A stretch of 46,145 nt of DNA from an uncultured Ruminococcus sp. (GCA_900553885.1 USFD01000015.1:1-46145); one strand, 5' to 3'. Counted from the first letter of the stretch, positions 8,901 through 16,950 are shown. Numbers and translations are program-made. Notes: generated from the sequence alone by a model not told the origin.

Positions 8901-9119
8901 GTTACAAATTCCGGAAAGTTCAACACGGACTTCTATTCGTCCAGACGGGATAATGAACTGGAAAAGAAAAACAGCGCCCAGGTCAGCGAACATGATACAC
9001 AGCTGGCGTATATCGTCAATACGATTACAGATATCGGCAAAGAAATGGAACGGCCGAGGCAGATATTCCTGCCGCCGCTGCCGGAGCGCATGGCAGACAC
9101 AACAGAATGGAGGAATTAG
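5901..9119 (+). CDS. essC: EssC-type T7SS ATPase, N-terminal half with fused ubiquitin-like domain
   Basis: 1072 residues. Residues 1-110 resemble a YukD/EsaB ubiquitin-like fold (an N-terminal strand, the VLKDITLKSLIQAVYYGL helix, then strands) instead of the FHA domains usual in EssC. Two hydrophobic segments follow (about 165-190 and 200-220), then a cytosolic linker ATPase-like region. A full FtsK/SpoIIIE domain follows, with Walker A GTTGSGKS at 725-732 (Lys731), VDMKGGG just after, and Walker B LVLVVDEF with Asp878-Glu879. It is the membrane motor that drives WXG100 and LXG effectors out of the cell. The polypeptide ends after one canonical ATPase domain; the remaining domains are in the next gene. 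Confidence 0.88.
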   Translation: MKNNEILISAKFEGNGVSEELSFLVLKDITLKSLIQAVYYGLKKLDGHEKTFDLLTEYLQTRKEVQVLYNSRGDFNVIDFTETADGKPVYDKALDELGIVTSTCLYFTLDTAVRPRALFRRVESSYILRSGDSLEYNISTRRLNVIESSVIDILPPGEMPGKDKGSLLDVLIPTLLSTGGMLAARFLIMQFSKSAASMGDTMLLMSGAMGIVALVTSLYNYLKKKNEYRASVEEWKTNYENYIHRMISTIKEWQVSDIKYLNSMYPNMDTLFKNTAEINGALFSRSQNDNDFMRITLGTSDEVKPLFEIRSEKKDNIFYDIYYKKTGDWIQIRIPSKKEKKRRKHMTAAERAREDKNQFLLTDLPYVFANKGVDSEDVNEVVGFNYLRSDDGTKPPLLLDLRTSGVLGVVSNDDRTSRNFIQHIVFELAYYHSPEDLQFVFFFDREDDASRQNEVMKNYRYLPHANELFEGISQFVFDKNSSGLVFGQLLSIMNERSRNESEEGDAVLQKQTQIVCIVFDDYDIKETGFSKFLPEVPKEGEPYVNKNGLTFIFVQHEKEQLPKYCGNIVDIDKDNPNGRKSSLRYNILSRETLNVLSSGTDEAGKANDTDKLIEYKHFQNDYIFNEKVYSDRFSLAFRQLSAIYYTRIAENGKVPSMVTLFELYGYDNEKVNSGEVRKEILRNWTDVEKNDITKNLCVPIGKNEHGALNLDLYEKADGPHMLVAGTTGSGKSETIITYLIGLCMKFSPMDLNLMLVDMKGGGFSDRLGGLPHCVGAVTDTAGENEGTSAAYMLKRFLEALNAEIKRRKLLLSSLGVDNVDAYIRALRIMKEIKNMDGSPENIQAAEQLKRKLNEKQKEALKKDFSELVPLSHLVLVVDEFTELKRFSAESSDVDFIAEITTIARVGRTLGFHIILVSQNIEGAITDDIRVNSKARICLKVATKQASKEMIDSPAAAAPGMPLNGRAYLLVGTGSRFEYFQSAYTGANRNLNVEPPVLVTQVTNSGKFNTDFYSSRRDNELEKKNSAQVSEHDTQLAYIVNTITDIGKEMERPRQIFLPPLPERMADTTEWRN

Positions 9120-9121
9120 AA

Positions 9122-10849
9122 ATGGGCCTGAATAAAATGATCTGCACACTGGGTAAATTTGATATTCCTATCATACAGATGCAGCCGCCTTTTAATGTGG
9201 ATCTCCTGGATTCGAATATTGCGCTTTTCGGCATATCCATGAGCGGGAAGACTACATTTTTGAAAACGCTGATTAATATTTTACATAAGCAGTACAATGA
9301 AAAACAGGAACAGATTTTTCTTCTGGATTTCGGAGGCGCTTTGTCGGAATATCGGGAATTCCCTCTGGTATCGGCATATTTTGACAATTCAAATGAAGAA
9401 TATGTGAAACGGGTTTTCAAGATATTGGAGAATATCCTGAAAGCAAATATCAGGGAGCTGAACGGAAAGAACTACAGGGACTGTGAAGTGCAGCCCATCC
9501 ATACGACTTTCATGATTGATAACCTGAACGCCCTGATTGATGAGCCCAGGTATACGGCATACCAGGAAAAACTGGCGAAGCTGTGCCGCGACGGTCTCTC
9601 CAAGGGAATCACGGTAGTGATTACGGCATCGGATACAAAGGGAACGGCGTCATATCTGGGCTCCATGAAGCAGAAGATCGCGTTTGAAATGCCGGCGGAT
9701 AAGTACATGGACATTTTTAACGGGAAGACAGGAATGATCGGCAATAATCCGGGACATGGCTTTGCGAATGTAACGGTAAAGCCCGAAGGTGTGACCGGTA
9801 CTTTCCGCATGAACCTGCCCTATGAGATCCAGTGCGCCTCCCCCTACAGCGAAGGCGGGGAAGACGGCGACACAGAAAGAGAGTTTACGGAAAAGCTTCA
9901 CGGCAAATATCTGTACAAGGAAGGAGCCTACGGCAGGTCCGTGAAGAAATACCAGATTTTCCCGAAAGAGCTTACGCGGGAAGCCTATGAACAGCTGGTA
10001 ACGGAGAAACAGGATGCCGCCGCGCCGGCTGACGGAGCAGTCAGTGTGGGCCTGGACTATGTTGATTTCCTGCCGGTTGGCGTGGATCTGACAAAATCTC
10101 ATGTGGTGGCTGTTTACGGCAAGAAAGAATTCGGAAAGACCAATCTGCTTAATCTGCTGCTGAACGGGCATTTAGAGAAACATCCCGGGTCACGGGTCGT
10201 TCTGTTTGACGACGGACGCAGGCAGCTGTCGCCGCAGATGTGCCGTCTCCCGGAGGGAACAGAGTGCGTAAGGATTGACAGTTTTCAGGAAAAAGAACTG
10301 GAGCTGAATGACGGTACAGTCAAGGTGAAGAAACTCTCTCCGCTGCAGCAGTTTTATCTGTACCTGAATGAAAATTATATTACGCTGGACAAGCGGTTCC
10401 TGGCAGGCATTTACGGCGTCAGCAGGGAAATGTCGAGGGAATACGGGAAGATCCCGGACTGCAGAGCGGAAAGTACGCCGTTTACGGTGTTTGTCATCCA
10501 GAGCAAGCTGACATACCTGAATGCGTATGAAAACAAGTTCCTCATCAATGTGGTGCTGCCTCAGATGGCGGCAGTGGCGGAAGAAGAGGGCTATGCTTTT
10601 ATCTTCTCAGACGTCCAGAAAATATCAGACGCGGAGCAGAACCAGTTCTTCAATAATGTTCTCTCCACCGCTTTCCTGCTCGATAACATAGCGGAGTTCG
10701 CGGGAGAACGGGGCCAGAAGACAACCTTCGGAAATATGGACGTCAAGACGCTCAAAGAAGATTATGCCCGCTGTGAATGCGGAGACGGTTATTTTTATGA
10801 TGTGGAGGCAGATAACCTGCAGAAGCTGAAGTTCATCAAATATGAGTAA
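9122..10849 (+). CDS. EssC-type ATPase, C-terminal half (second and third P-loop domains)
   Basis: 575 residues if started at ATG 9122, which has GGAGG at 9109-9113; an upstream ATG at 9107 overlaps the previous gene. It has P-loop GISMSGKT at residues 37-44 and a second, GKKEFGKT, at 333-340, each followed by strand motifs (QIFLLDFGG; RVVLFDDGR). These are the D2 and D3 modules that in other Firmicutes are joined to D1 in one EssC chain. No TM segment is seen, so it must dock on the membrane half. The split resembles actinobacterial EccCa/EccCb. The third domain binds substrate signals in characterised homologues. Confidence 0.85.
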   Translation: MGLNKMICTLGKFDIPIIQMQPPFNVDLLDSNIALFGISMSGKTTFLKTLINILHKQYNEKQEQIFLLDFGGALSEYREFPLVSAYFDNSNEEYVKRVFKILENILKANIRELNGKNYRDCEVQPIHTTFMIDNLNALIDEPRYTAYQEKLAKLCRDGLSKGITVVITASDTKGTASYLGSMKQKIAFEMPADKYMDIFNGKTGMIGNNPGHGFANVTVKPEGVTGTFRMNLPYEIQCASPYSEGGEDGDTEREFTEKLHGKYLYKEGAYGRSVKKYQIFPKELTREAYEQLVTEKQDAAAPADGAVSVGLDYVDFLPVGVDLTKSHVVAVYGKKEFGKTNLLNLLLNGHLEKHPGSRVVLFDDGRRQLSPQMCRLPEGTECVRIDSFQEKELELNDGTVKVKKLSPLQQFYLYLNENYITLDKRFLAGIYGVSREMSREYGKIPDCRAESTPFTVFVIQSKLTYLNAYENKFLINVVLPQMAAVAEEEGYAFIFSDVQKISDAEQNQFFNNVLSTAFLLDNIAEFAGERGQKTTFGNMDVKTLKEDYARCECGDGYFYDVEADNLQKLKFIKYE

Positions 10850-10876
10850 GGTATTCTTAAGCCGGGAGGTGCGCGA

Positions 10877-11823
10877 ATGGCAACAATTACAATTATCTGA
10901 AACCGGACGCAGAGAAAAATTTCCTGGAAGAGTGGTTTGATAATGCGGCGGAGTGGTGCGCAGAGCACTGGCAGGAAATCGCGGCTACGGCAGCGATCAT
11001 AGTCGGGGCCGCGCTGGCTATTGCGGCGGTGGTTGCGACAGGCGGCGCGGCGCTGGTTCCGCTGCTGACAAGTCTGCTTACGGCAGTCGGAGTCTCTGCC
11101 GGGACCGCCGTGACGGCAGCCACTATAATCAGCTTCACGGTGGCTGGTATTGCCATGGTCTCTACAATCGGCTCGTCCGCGCTGAATATTGCCGATACAT
11201 GGGGGAATTTTGACAATCCGGTATTTAATACATTACAGTCTGTATTGAACTGGACGAGTATGATCTCGAACGGATTGTATTCTGTGGGATCAATATACAA
11301 TGGAATAAAAGGAATTCAGAATGGAGCGCTTCGCGAGTATAGTAAAAGCTGGCGGAAAAACCCTGAATTTAAAAGTGCAGTCAGCGGCGCAGATAAATTT
11401 CCATTCTCTGTTCAGCGTGATAAGTCTACATTCTGGGCCGGGCTGGGAAAAGACGGAGAATACGCCGCTAAAGATGAAGCTGCAAGGTTTGGACGTACTA
11501 CATTGGAATCAACTATTGAAAGTCAGAAGATCGCTAAACCTGTGGGCGAGTCGGCATGGAATTCGGCATCTGCATCGTACGCAATGCGCTCGTCCGGCAG
11601 GGTAATGACAGTAATGGAGAAGGAGGTGCTTGGGACAATCGGCCCAAAAGGAAGGGTGATTGGAAAGACATGGCTGACAATTGAGAAAGTTTTATTAAAT
11701 GTAAACCCACATGTGACAGGCATAGATGGAGCCATGAGAACCTTGACGATCCGGACACTCTTATCAGGCGGAGGTTCTGGTTGGGAAGCAGCAGTGTCAT
11801 ACCGTTCATTAGCGGAGAATTAA
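10877..11823 (+). pseudogene. LXG-like toxin with deleted N-terminal targeting domain
   Basis: The gene starts like the intact effectors (leader TTAAGCC...GGGAGG, then ATG GCA ACA ATT) but jumps at once to the sequence that in the intact copies lies about 125 codons downstream (tacaattatctgaa). The ATG frame stops at 10898-10900. The toxin frame is open from about 10861 to 11823: the EW..AEHW segment, the Gly/Ala-rich hydrophobic stretch (ATGGAALVPLLTSLLTA), the shared NWTSMISNGLYSVG linker, then a roughly 150-residue tip of unrecognised type. The nearest in-frame start is GTG 11029. Without the export domain it should not be secreted. Confidence 0.7.
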
Positions 11824-11844
11824 GCGAAATAAAGGAGACCAGAT

Positions 11845-12510
11845 ATGAGAGTGATTAGTCTTGGAAAAGAAAATCTTGATATTGAACTGTCAGTTGCCTC
11901 TTACCGGATCTGCGGTGATCTTGGGGGCGGCACTGGCACTGGCTTTTCGGCTTTTGCTGAACAAATTTACAAAATAGTAGAAGAATATCCAATGCCTATG
12001 GAAGAAAGAAACAGGTACGCTGATTTTCTTTCGGATATTCCGGTTTTATCAGGGGCTAAAATTATTTCAGATCTTAGAAATCCCGACTTCCCTTATACTA
12101 CGAATCTGGCTGACATAGACGAAGAGGAGAAAAAACGGGTCAGGGAGACAGTATGCGCGGAATGGGAACGCGCGAATCCGGGATATGCTATTTCTTTTTA
12201 TGATGAAGAGGGGAATCTGCTGTGCAGCGCGGACTGCAGAACGAGAGTACTGACACTGTCGGACTCCTGTCTGGAGATCCATATGGACGGGACGATCGTG
12301 CGCTTTGACGGAGAACAGCAGAAGAAAAGATTTGTGGCAGCGGCGTCATCTATGAGATGGCTGTGTCCGGAAGAGAGAAAAGCCTCGGCGGAGGAATTTG
12401 ACGAGTATGTCAGAAAATTAAAGGCAGAGTATAAGACCCTGACAAGAAAAACCAGGCCCCGTATTCTCTTTGTTGACGACAAGGAAAAGAAGCTATATTC
12501 GGTCAGATAA
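11845..12510 (+). CDS. Putative immunity protein with Imm74-like C-terminal domain (copy 1)
   Basis: 221 residues, starting at ATG 11845 behind GGAGACCAGAT. The N-terminal part starts MRVISLGKENLDIELS and holds an acidic helical region. The C-terminal half (about 125-200) contains LEIHMDGTIVRFDGEQ and FVAAASSMRWL, matching the strand pattern of the Imm74-like protein at 14681. A second copy at 13186 is nearly identical from about codon 75 to the end but differs upstream. It lies directly behind the truncated toxin at 10877. Its role as immunity protein is inferred from position and domain similarity. Confidence 0.62.
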   Translation: MRVISLGKENLDIELSVASYRICGDLGGGTGTGFSAFAEQIYKIVEEYPMPMEERNRYADFLSDIPVLSGAKIISDLRNPDFPYTTNLADIDEEEKKRVRETVCAEWERANPGYAISFYDEEGNLLCSADCRTRVLTLSDSCLEIHMDGTIVRFDGEQQKKRFVAAASSMRWLCPEERKASAEEFDEYVRKLKAEYKTLTRKTRPRILFVDDKEKKLYSVR

Positions 12511-12536
12511 ATTTTTGACATAAAGGTTGCTGGAAA

Positions 12537-13109
12537 ATGAAGATGAAATATTACAAATTATCTATGAATATGGAAAGAGAAAATGATATAGTATGCCATT
12601 ATAAGAACGATTATGGAATCCGGCAAAATGCCCTAAATACTGGCAGATTTTTCGAAGACTGGGATGACCGATTTGAGTTTTTCTATGTGAAAGAAGAAGG
12701 AGATGTCTGGACAGATTATCTTGCAAATGATAAAGGATGGTTTTTAGTATCAGACAGATTGAAGATATTATTAGAGGCAGTTAATACAGACATACAATTT
12801 CTGAAAGTCAGAATAAAAGAAAAAAATAATGAAGAGGCTTCCGATCAATATTATATTGCCAATATTATTAAAGTTGTAAATGCGTTATGTCTGGACAAAT
12901 CGCAGTATTTTGTAACGGAGATCGAAGGGACAGGTACAATATATACAGTAAGTAAATATGGTATATACGCTGACAAAACCGACGGTGCAGATGTTTTTAA
13001 ACTGTCAGACAGACAACAAATTCCAATATTTGTATCTGAAAAATTTAAAAATCTGATCGAAAGAGAAAATATTACGGGTATTTCATTAACTGAGATCGGT
13101 GTAGTATAG
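12537..13109 (+). CDS. Imm11/DUF1629-like immunity protein
   Basis: 190 residues, start ATG 12537. The pattern fits the DUF1629/Imm11 family: TDYLANDKGWFLVSDRLK near residue 62, then QYYIANIIKVVNALCLDKS, a KYGIYADK strand, and a closing PIFVSEKFKNLIERENITG. Proteins of this type sit behind secreted polymorphic toxins and bind the toxin domain in the cytosol. No matching toxin is next to it now, so it may be an orphan kept after toxin replacement. GC content is lower than in the T7SS core. Confidence 0.65.
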   Translation: MKMKYYKLSMNMERENDIVCHYKNDYGIRQNALNTGRFFEDWDDRFEFFYVKEEGDVWTDYLANDKGWFLVSDRLKILLEAVNTDIQFLKVRIKEKNNEEASDQYYIANIIKVVNALCLDKSQYFVTEIEGTGTIYTVSKYGIYADKTDGADVFKLSDRQQIPIFVSEKFKNLIERENITGISLTEIGVV

Positions 13110-13185
13110 TATTAATAAAATTTCAGATCATGTGGAGAAATTAAACAGTAATGACAGTGGAAACAGGAAAAATAGGAGACCAGAT

Positions 13186-13848
13186 ATGAGAGTACTTAAT
13201 CATGGAAAAGAGGAACTTGACATTGAACTGTCAGATGCCGTTTACCGGATCTGCGGAGGTTTTGGGAGCGGTACCAACTCGTCTGTTTTTCTTGCTGAAG
13301 AAATTTACAAAATAACAGAAGAACATCCTATGCCTATGGAAAGACGAATCAGGCTGGCGAATATTCTTTCGGGTGTTCCGGCTTTTTCAGGGGATAAACT
13401 TATTTCAGATCTTAGAGATCCCGACTTCCCTTATACTACGAAGCTGGCTGACATAGACGAAGAGGAGAAAAAACAGGTCAGGGAGACGATATGCGCGGAA
13501 TGGGAACGCGCGAATCCGGGATACCCCATATCTTTTTATGATGAAGAGGGGAACCTGCTGTGCAGCGCGGACTGCAGAACGAGAGTACTGACACTGTCAG
13601 ACTCCTGTCTGGAGATCCATATGGACGGGACGATCGTGCGTTTTGACGGAGAACAGCAGAAGAAAAGGTTTGTGGCAGCGGCGTCGTCTATGAGATGGCT
13701 GTGCCCGGAAGAGAGAAAAGCCTCGGCGGAGGAATTTGACGAGTATGTCAGAAAATTAAAGGCAGAGTATAAGACCCTGCCAAGAAAAACCAGGCCCCGT
13801 ATTCTCTTTGCTGACGACAAGGGAAAGAAGCTTTATTCGGTCAGATGA
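13186..13848 (+). CDS. Putative immunity protein with Imm74-like C-terminal domain (copy 2)
   Basis: 220 residues from ATG 13186, chosen because the upstream sequence GGAGACCAGATATGAGAGT repeats that of copy 1 at 11837; the longer frame from 13132 would start at a non-ATG codon. Residues 75-220 are nearly identical to the copy at 11845, whereas residues 25-70 diverge clearly. That contrast suggests gene conversion of the 3' part, or diversification of the 5' part. It has the same Imm74-like C-terminal strand pattern. Probably a cytosolic immunity protein. Confidence 0.62.
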   Translation: MRVLNHGKEELDIELSDAVYRICGGFGSGTNSSVFLAEEIYKITEEHPMPMERRIRLANILSGVPAFSGDKLISDLRDPDFPYTTKLADIDEEEKKQVRETICAEWERANPGYPISFYDEEGNLLCSADCRTRVLTLSDSCLEIHMDGTIVRFDGEQQKKRFVAAASSMRWLCPEERKASAEEFDEYVRKLKAEYKTLPRKTRPRILFADDKGKKLYSVR

Positions 13849-13888
13849 ATTTTCTGACATTACACAACAGTAAAAGGAAAGAGAAGTT

Positions 13889-14572
13889 ATGAAAATAGCC
13901 AGAAACAGTAAAACTGAAAATCAATCGCAGATTACATTTGATGAATTGTATCAACATTGTATTTATGCTTCAGCAGCACATGCCGTCGCCAATCTGAGAT
14001 TTTCATTTTTTTCTTACGAGCAGTCCTGGGATGGGGATAATTACAGCTTTAAAATGAGTTCTGAGGGTACAATTTCTTTTGATTTTAATAAAAAGATTAT
14101 TGCCGGCGCCCTGAAGGAATTTGAAAGCCCCCGGTTCAGGCAATATCCGGAATATCAGGCAATCGAACTGTTTTCTGATGCGCCCGACAGTGTCAGACAG
14201 CTTGCTGATAAGCAAGCGCTGCAGTATATGTTCGAGGAGATTGAAGGTGTGGTTCTCCCGGCAGCGACAACAGCATTCTGGCTTGATTCAGAAGGCCTGT
14301 TCATATTTGACGACAGTATAGATGAGTTTTGGGAAAATGGCGGAGAGTTTATTCGATATCTGCTGGGACCGTTTGAAGAACTGAAGGAATATCTGAAAGA
14401 ATATTCGGATCTGTCAGAGGAGGAAACTGCTTTGGCAGAACATTTATTTCTGATGAAGATGAACGGAAACCTGCAGATTACTAAAAAAGATATTTCCGGT
14501 GTGGATAAGAAAAGTGAAGGGTACGATGAATTTACAGAGTCCCTGTCAGAGCTCGGCTTTATATTCAAATGA
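13889..14572 (+). CDS. Immunity-like protein, paralogue of the protein behind the HNH toxin
   Basis: 227 residues, ATG 13889 behind AAAGGAAAGAGAAG. It is closely similar over its whole length to 21542-22201: shared ASAAHAVANL, YEQSWDGDNYSFKMSSEG, ATTAFWLDSEGLFIFDDS and SEGY.EF.ESLSELGF. The family is not recognised. The intact paralogue follows an LXG-HNH toxin, so this copy is most likely an orphan or a defence against a related toxin in kin. It is acidic and has no signal peptide. Confidence 0.6.
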   Translation: MKIARNSKTENQSQITFDELYQHCIYASAAHAVANLRFSFFSYEQSWDGDNYSFKMSSEGTISFDFNKKIIAGALKEFESPRFRQYPEYQAIELFSDAPDSVRQLADKQALQYMFEEIEGVVLPAATTAFWLDSEGLFIFDDSIDEFWENGGEFIRYLLGPFEELKEYLKEYSDLSEEETALAEHLFLMKMNGNLQITKKDISGVDKKSEGYDEFTESLSELGFIFK

Positions 14573-14680
14573 CAGCAAACGCTTACCTGTGCATGATCCG
14601 GCCGGGGAGGCAGGATTAAAGCTTTTGGGCAGTCTGCTCCTTCGCTAAATGAGCATAATTAAGTAGGAGAAGAGGGGAAA

Positions 14681-14902
14681 ATGAATATTACAGGGACAAA
14701 ATGGTATGTACAGATTGAAGATGATAACGGCAATATCGCAAGATTCAACGGAGAACTCTGCAGCGGCGGATTTTATGCAGAAGCGGACTCAGTTCAGTGG
14801 ATCAGACATAAGGGTGAAGCGGCGGATAAAGACAGGATTGACCTGATCCGTAAAGTAAATGACTATGTAAAGAACTGCAGCTTTAAAGTGTTTTTTGAGT
14901 AA
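14681..14902 (+). CDS. Imm74-like immunity protein
   Basis: 73 residues with ATG 14681 and a GGAGAAGAGGGG ribosome site. The whole protein fits the Imm74 pattern: MNITGTKWYVQIEDD, then ARFNGELCSGGFYAEADSVQWI, and a closing FKVFFE. Imm74 is known as a single-domain immunity family of polymorphic toxin systems. The larger proteins at 11845 and 13186 seem to contain a relative of this domain at their C-termini. No intact cognate toxin is adjacent; the next locus is a broken chimera. Confidence 0.66.
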   Translation: MNITGTKWYVQIEDDNGNIARFNGELCSGGFYAEADSVQWIRHKGEAADKDRIDLIRKVNDYVKNCSFKVFFE

Positions 14903-14981
14903 GGTTTGTCTGTTTGAATATACAAGGAAAAGATCTGAGAGTGCATATGAAATATCATTCGAAAAAGGAAGGAGTCCGGAT

Positions 14982-15823
14982 ATGAGAGTGCTCAGTCTTG
15001 GAAAAGAGAATCTTGATATTGAACTGTCAGGTACTGCCTATCAGATCTGCGGTGATCTTGGGGGCTGCACTGGCTATTGCGGCAGTGGTTACGACAGGAG
15101 GTGCGGCGCTGATCCCGTTACTTACAGCATTAGGAGTAGCTGCCGGGACAGCGGCTAATATAAGTTTAGCGGTGGCAGCAATTGCCGTGGTGTCAACGAT
15201 TGGGGCGGCTGCACTTAATATTGCTGATACTTGGGGGGAATATTGATAATCCGATATTTAATACATTACAATCTGCATTAAACTGGACGAGTACAATTTC
15301 GAATGGATTATATGATATTGGGATGTTATATAATACAATCAAGTATAAATTTGGTGGAAGGTTTAATCATGGGAGTAAGGGAGCCAGTGGAGCTGAGTAC
15401 CAATATAATATGGTTGAGAATCCAGGTCCTCTGGTTGACATGGATGCGAATGCCGCAGGGACTTTCCGTAGTGGAAAATATAATGTCAATGTTTTAGAAG
15501 AAAATACAGTATATTATCGGGCAGAAGATTCTAAATCTCCATTAGGACAATATTTTACTACTAAACCACCATCATCAGTTGCAGATGTCAGGATTAATTC
15601 CGCGGTTAAGCCACAGTGGATTGACCCAAAAACAGGTGCATTGACAGGAACTTCTACAATTGATACTGTTTATGGGATTGAGATACCAAAGGGTACTATT
15701 ACGTATTCAGGACCAGCAGGTTATCAAGGGGGAATATACCTTGGAGGAAAAGAACAAATATTTGTACCTAAACCATGGAATATAGACGGAGTTAAGATTA
15801 TATCCAGTGCGCCGTTAAAATAA
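14982..15823 (+). pseudogene. Chimera of an immunity gene start and an LXG toxin, with a frameshift; ART-like tip
   Basis: The first 75 bases are the start of the 11845/13186 gene family (MRVLSLGKENLDIELS). Around 15058-15075 the sequence switches to the Gly/Ala-rich part of the LXG toxins, which is in a different frame. A second break lies at 15234-15239, where TGGGGGG has one G more than the related TGGGGG at 11205, shifting the frame before NIDNPIFNTLQSALNW. The remaining frame runs to TAA at 15823 and holds a tip with YRAEDS, GQYFTTKPPSS, then YGIEIPKGT and GGKEQIF. The R...S/T...E order resembles an ADP-ribosyltransferase fold, but I cannot be certain. Its likely immunity gene follows at 15838. 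Confidence 0.6.
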
Positions 15824-15837
15824 GTAGGAGACCAGCT

Positions 15838-16176
15838 ATGAAAAGTAATGAAAGAGAGCTTACTATAAAGCTTATAAAATTATTTAAAGAAATGTACGAT
15901 ATTATTGTTTCAAATCCTAACAATGATATCAATTATGGCAAGAGAACCATAAAGAATATAGTTCAATACCTTGAAATGGAATTAGCCAATAATACAATAG
16001 GATATGAAGAATTAGTCAGTGAGGTGGCGAGGCAATATAAAAGTATGTTTCCACCGAGAGGAGGATTGAGTGAGTTTTATATATGGGATAATAACTATGA
16101 GGTAAGATATCGGGCAAACCATGAATATGAACAAATTAAATTGCAAATTGAGGCGATTTTAAGTAAATGTAAGTAG
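15838..16176 (+). CDS. Small putative immunity protein for the ART-like tip
   Basis: 112 residues, ATG 15838 with GGAGACCAGCT, 14 bases behind the broken toxin. It is helical and charged; the middle carries a PPRGGLSEFYIWD turn and a C-terminal helix. The family is not recognised with certainty. Position directly behind a toxin tip, small size and AT-rich composition matching the tip argue for cognate immunity. It could remain useful against kin carrying the intact toxin. Confidence 0.5.
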   Translation: MKSNERELTIKLIKLFKEMYDIIVSNPNNDINYGKRTIKNIVQYLEMELANNTIGYEELVSEVARQYKSMFPPRGGLSEFYIWDNNYEVRYRANHEYEQIKLQIEAILSKCK

Positions 16177-16196
16177 CGTTATTAAGGAGAAAAAGT

Positions 16197-16943
16197 ATGG
16201 ATATTAATATCCCAGTAGAAAATCCTGAGTTAGTAATGAAAATTCATGATTATATGAGTAGTCAATCTAATGCGGATGAAAAAAGGTTACGAAACAGTTT
16301 ATTGAAAGCAAAATTTTTAGCCCCTGTAAGTTGTAAGGATTGGAATAGTAAAAATCCGGGAAAGCAAGTGATAGATCATGATGTTGAATTTAGGTTGATC
16401 AGTATACAGGATAAGAAAAAAAATGTTTATTTACCGGCATTTACCGACTGGAATGAGATAAATAAGTGGAACAATGAGGAGAATTTAAAAACAATTATTT
16501 TTACTTTTCAAGACTATGCAAAAGTATTTTTAAATAACAAGGAGATGGTGGGATTAGTTATTAATCCATATGGTGAAAACTTGGTACTTAATAAGCAACA
16601 AATTCAAAGCATTTCCAGTGAAAGTGAATTGAAAAGTGGAGAAAAAGTAAAGATAGGTATACCAGCGAAATATCCTGCTGATATGTGTAACGCATTAAAG
16701 GACTATTTTTTAGCAACAGGACATATTTCGGAAGCATATTTGTTATTAATGCTTCGAGAAAACAATGAACAGAGTTATCTGTTAGTTATTGAAACAGATG
16801 AGGATGTAAATAATCTATATCCGGAACTGGCTAAAATAGTGACTAAATACTTAGAAAAAGGCGAAGTTATTGATTTTATATCAACCAAAGAAAAATTTGG
16901 AAAGTCGGCTATTCAAGGGTATAGTCCATTTTATAAAAGTTGA
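16197..16943 (+). CDS. SseB-family protein, probable immunity or accessory
   Basis: 248 residues, ATG 16197 behind AAGGAGAAA. The N-terminal half carries the SseB pattern: a KAKFLAPV strand, then FRLISIQDKKKNVYLPAF followed by TDW, and LVINPYGENLVLNKQ (about residues 35-140). The C-terminal half (about 155-235) resembles the SseB C-terminal domain. SseB-like domains occur in T7SS and other toxin clusters as immunity-type or accessory proteins. It is markedly AT-rich, like the two genes before it, so the three probably arrived together. Its exact target is unknown. Confidence 0.65.
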   Translation: MDINIPVENPELVMKIHDYMSSQSNADEKRLRNSLLKAKFLAPVSCKDWNSKNPGKQVIDHDVEFRLISIQDKKKNVYLPAFTDWNEINKWNNEENLKTIIFTFQDYAKVFLNNKEMVGLVINPYGENLVLNKQQIQSISSESELKSGEKVKIGIPAKYPADMCNALKDYFLATGHISEAYLLLMLRENNEQSYLLVIETDEDVNNLYPELAKIVTKYLEKGEVIDFISTKEKFGKSAIQGYSPFYKS

Positions 16944-16950
16944 CAATATC

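Noticed and set aside
10953..11213. 86-codon frame inside the truncated toxin
   Set aside because: It is an out-of-frame reading of the Gly/Ala-rich toxin core; a similar shadow occurs at 20625-20867.
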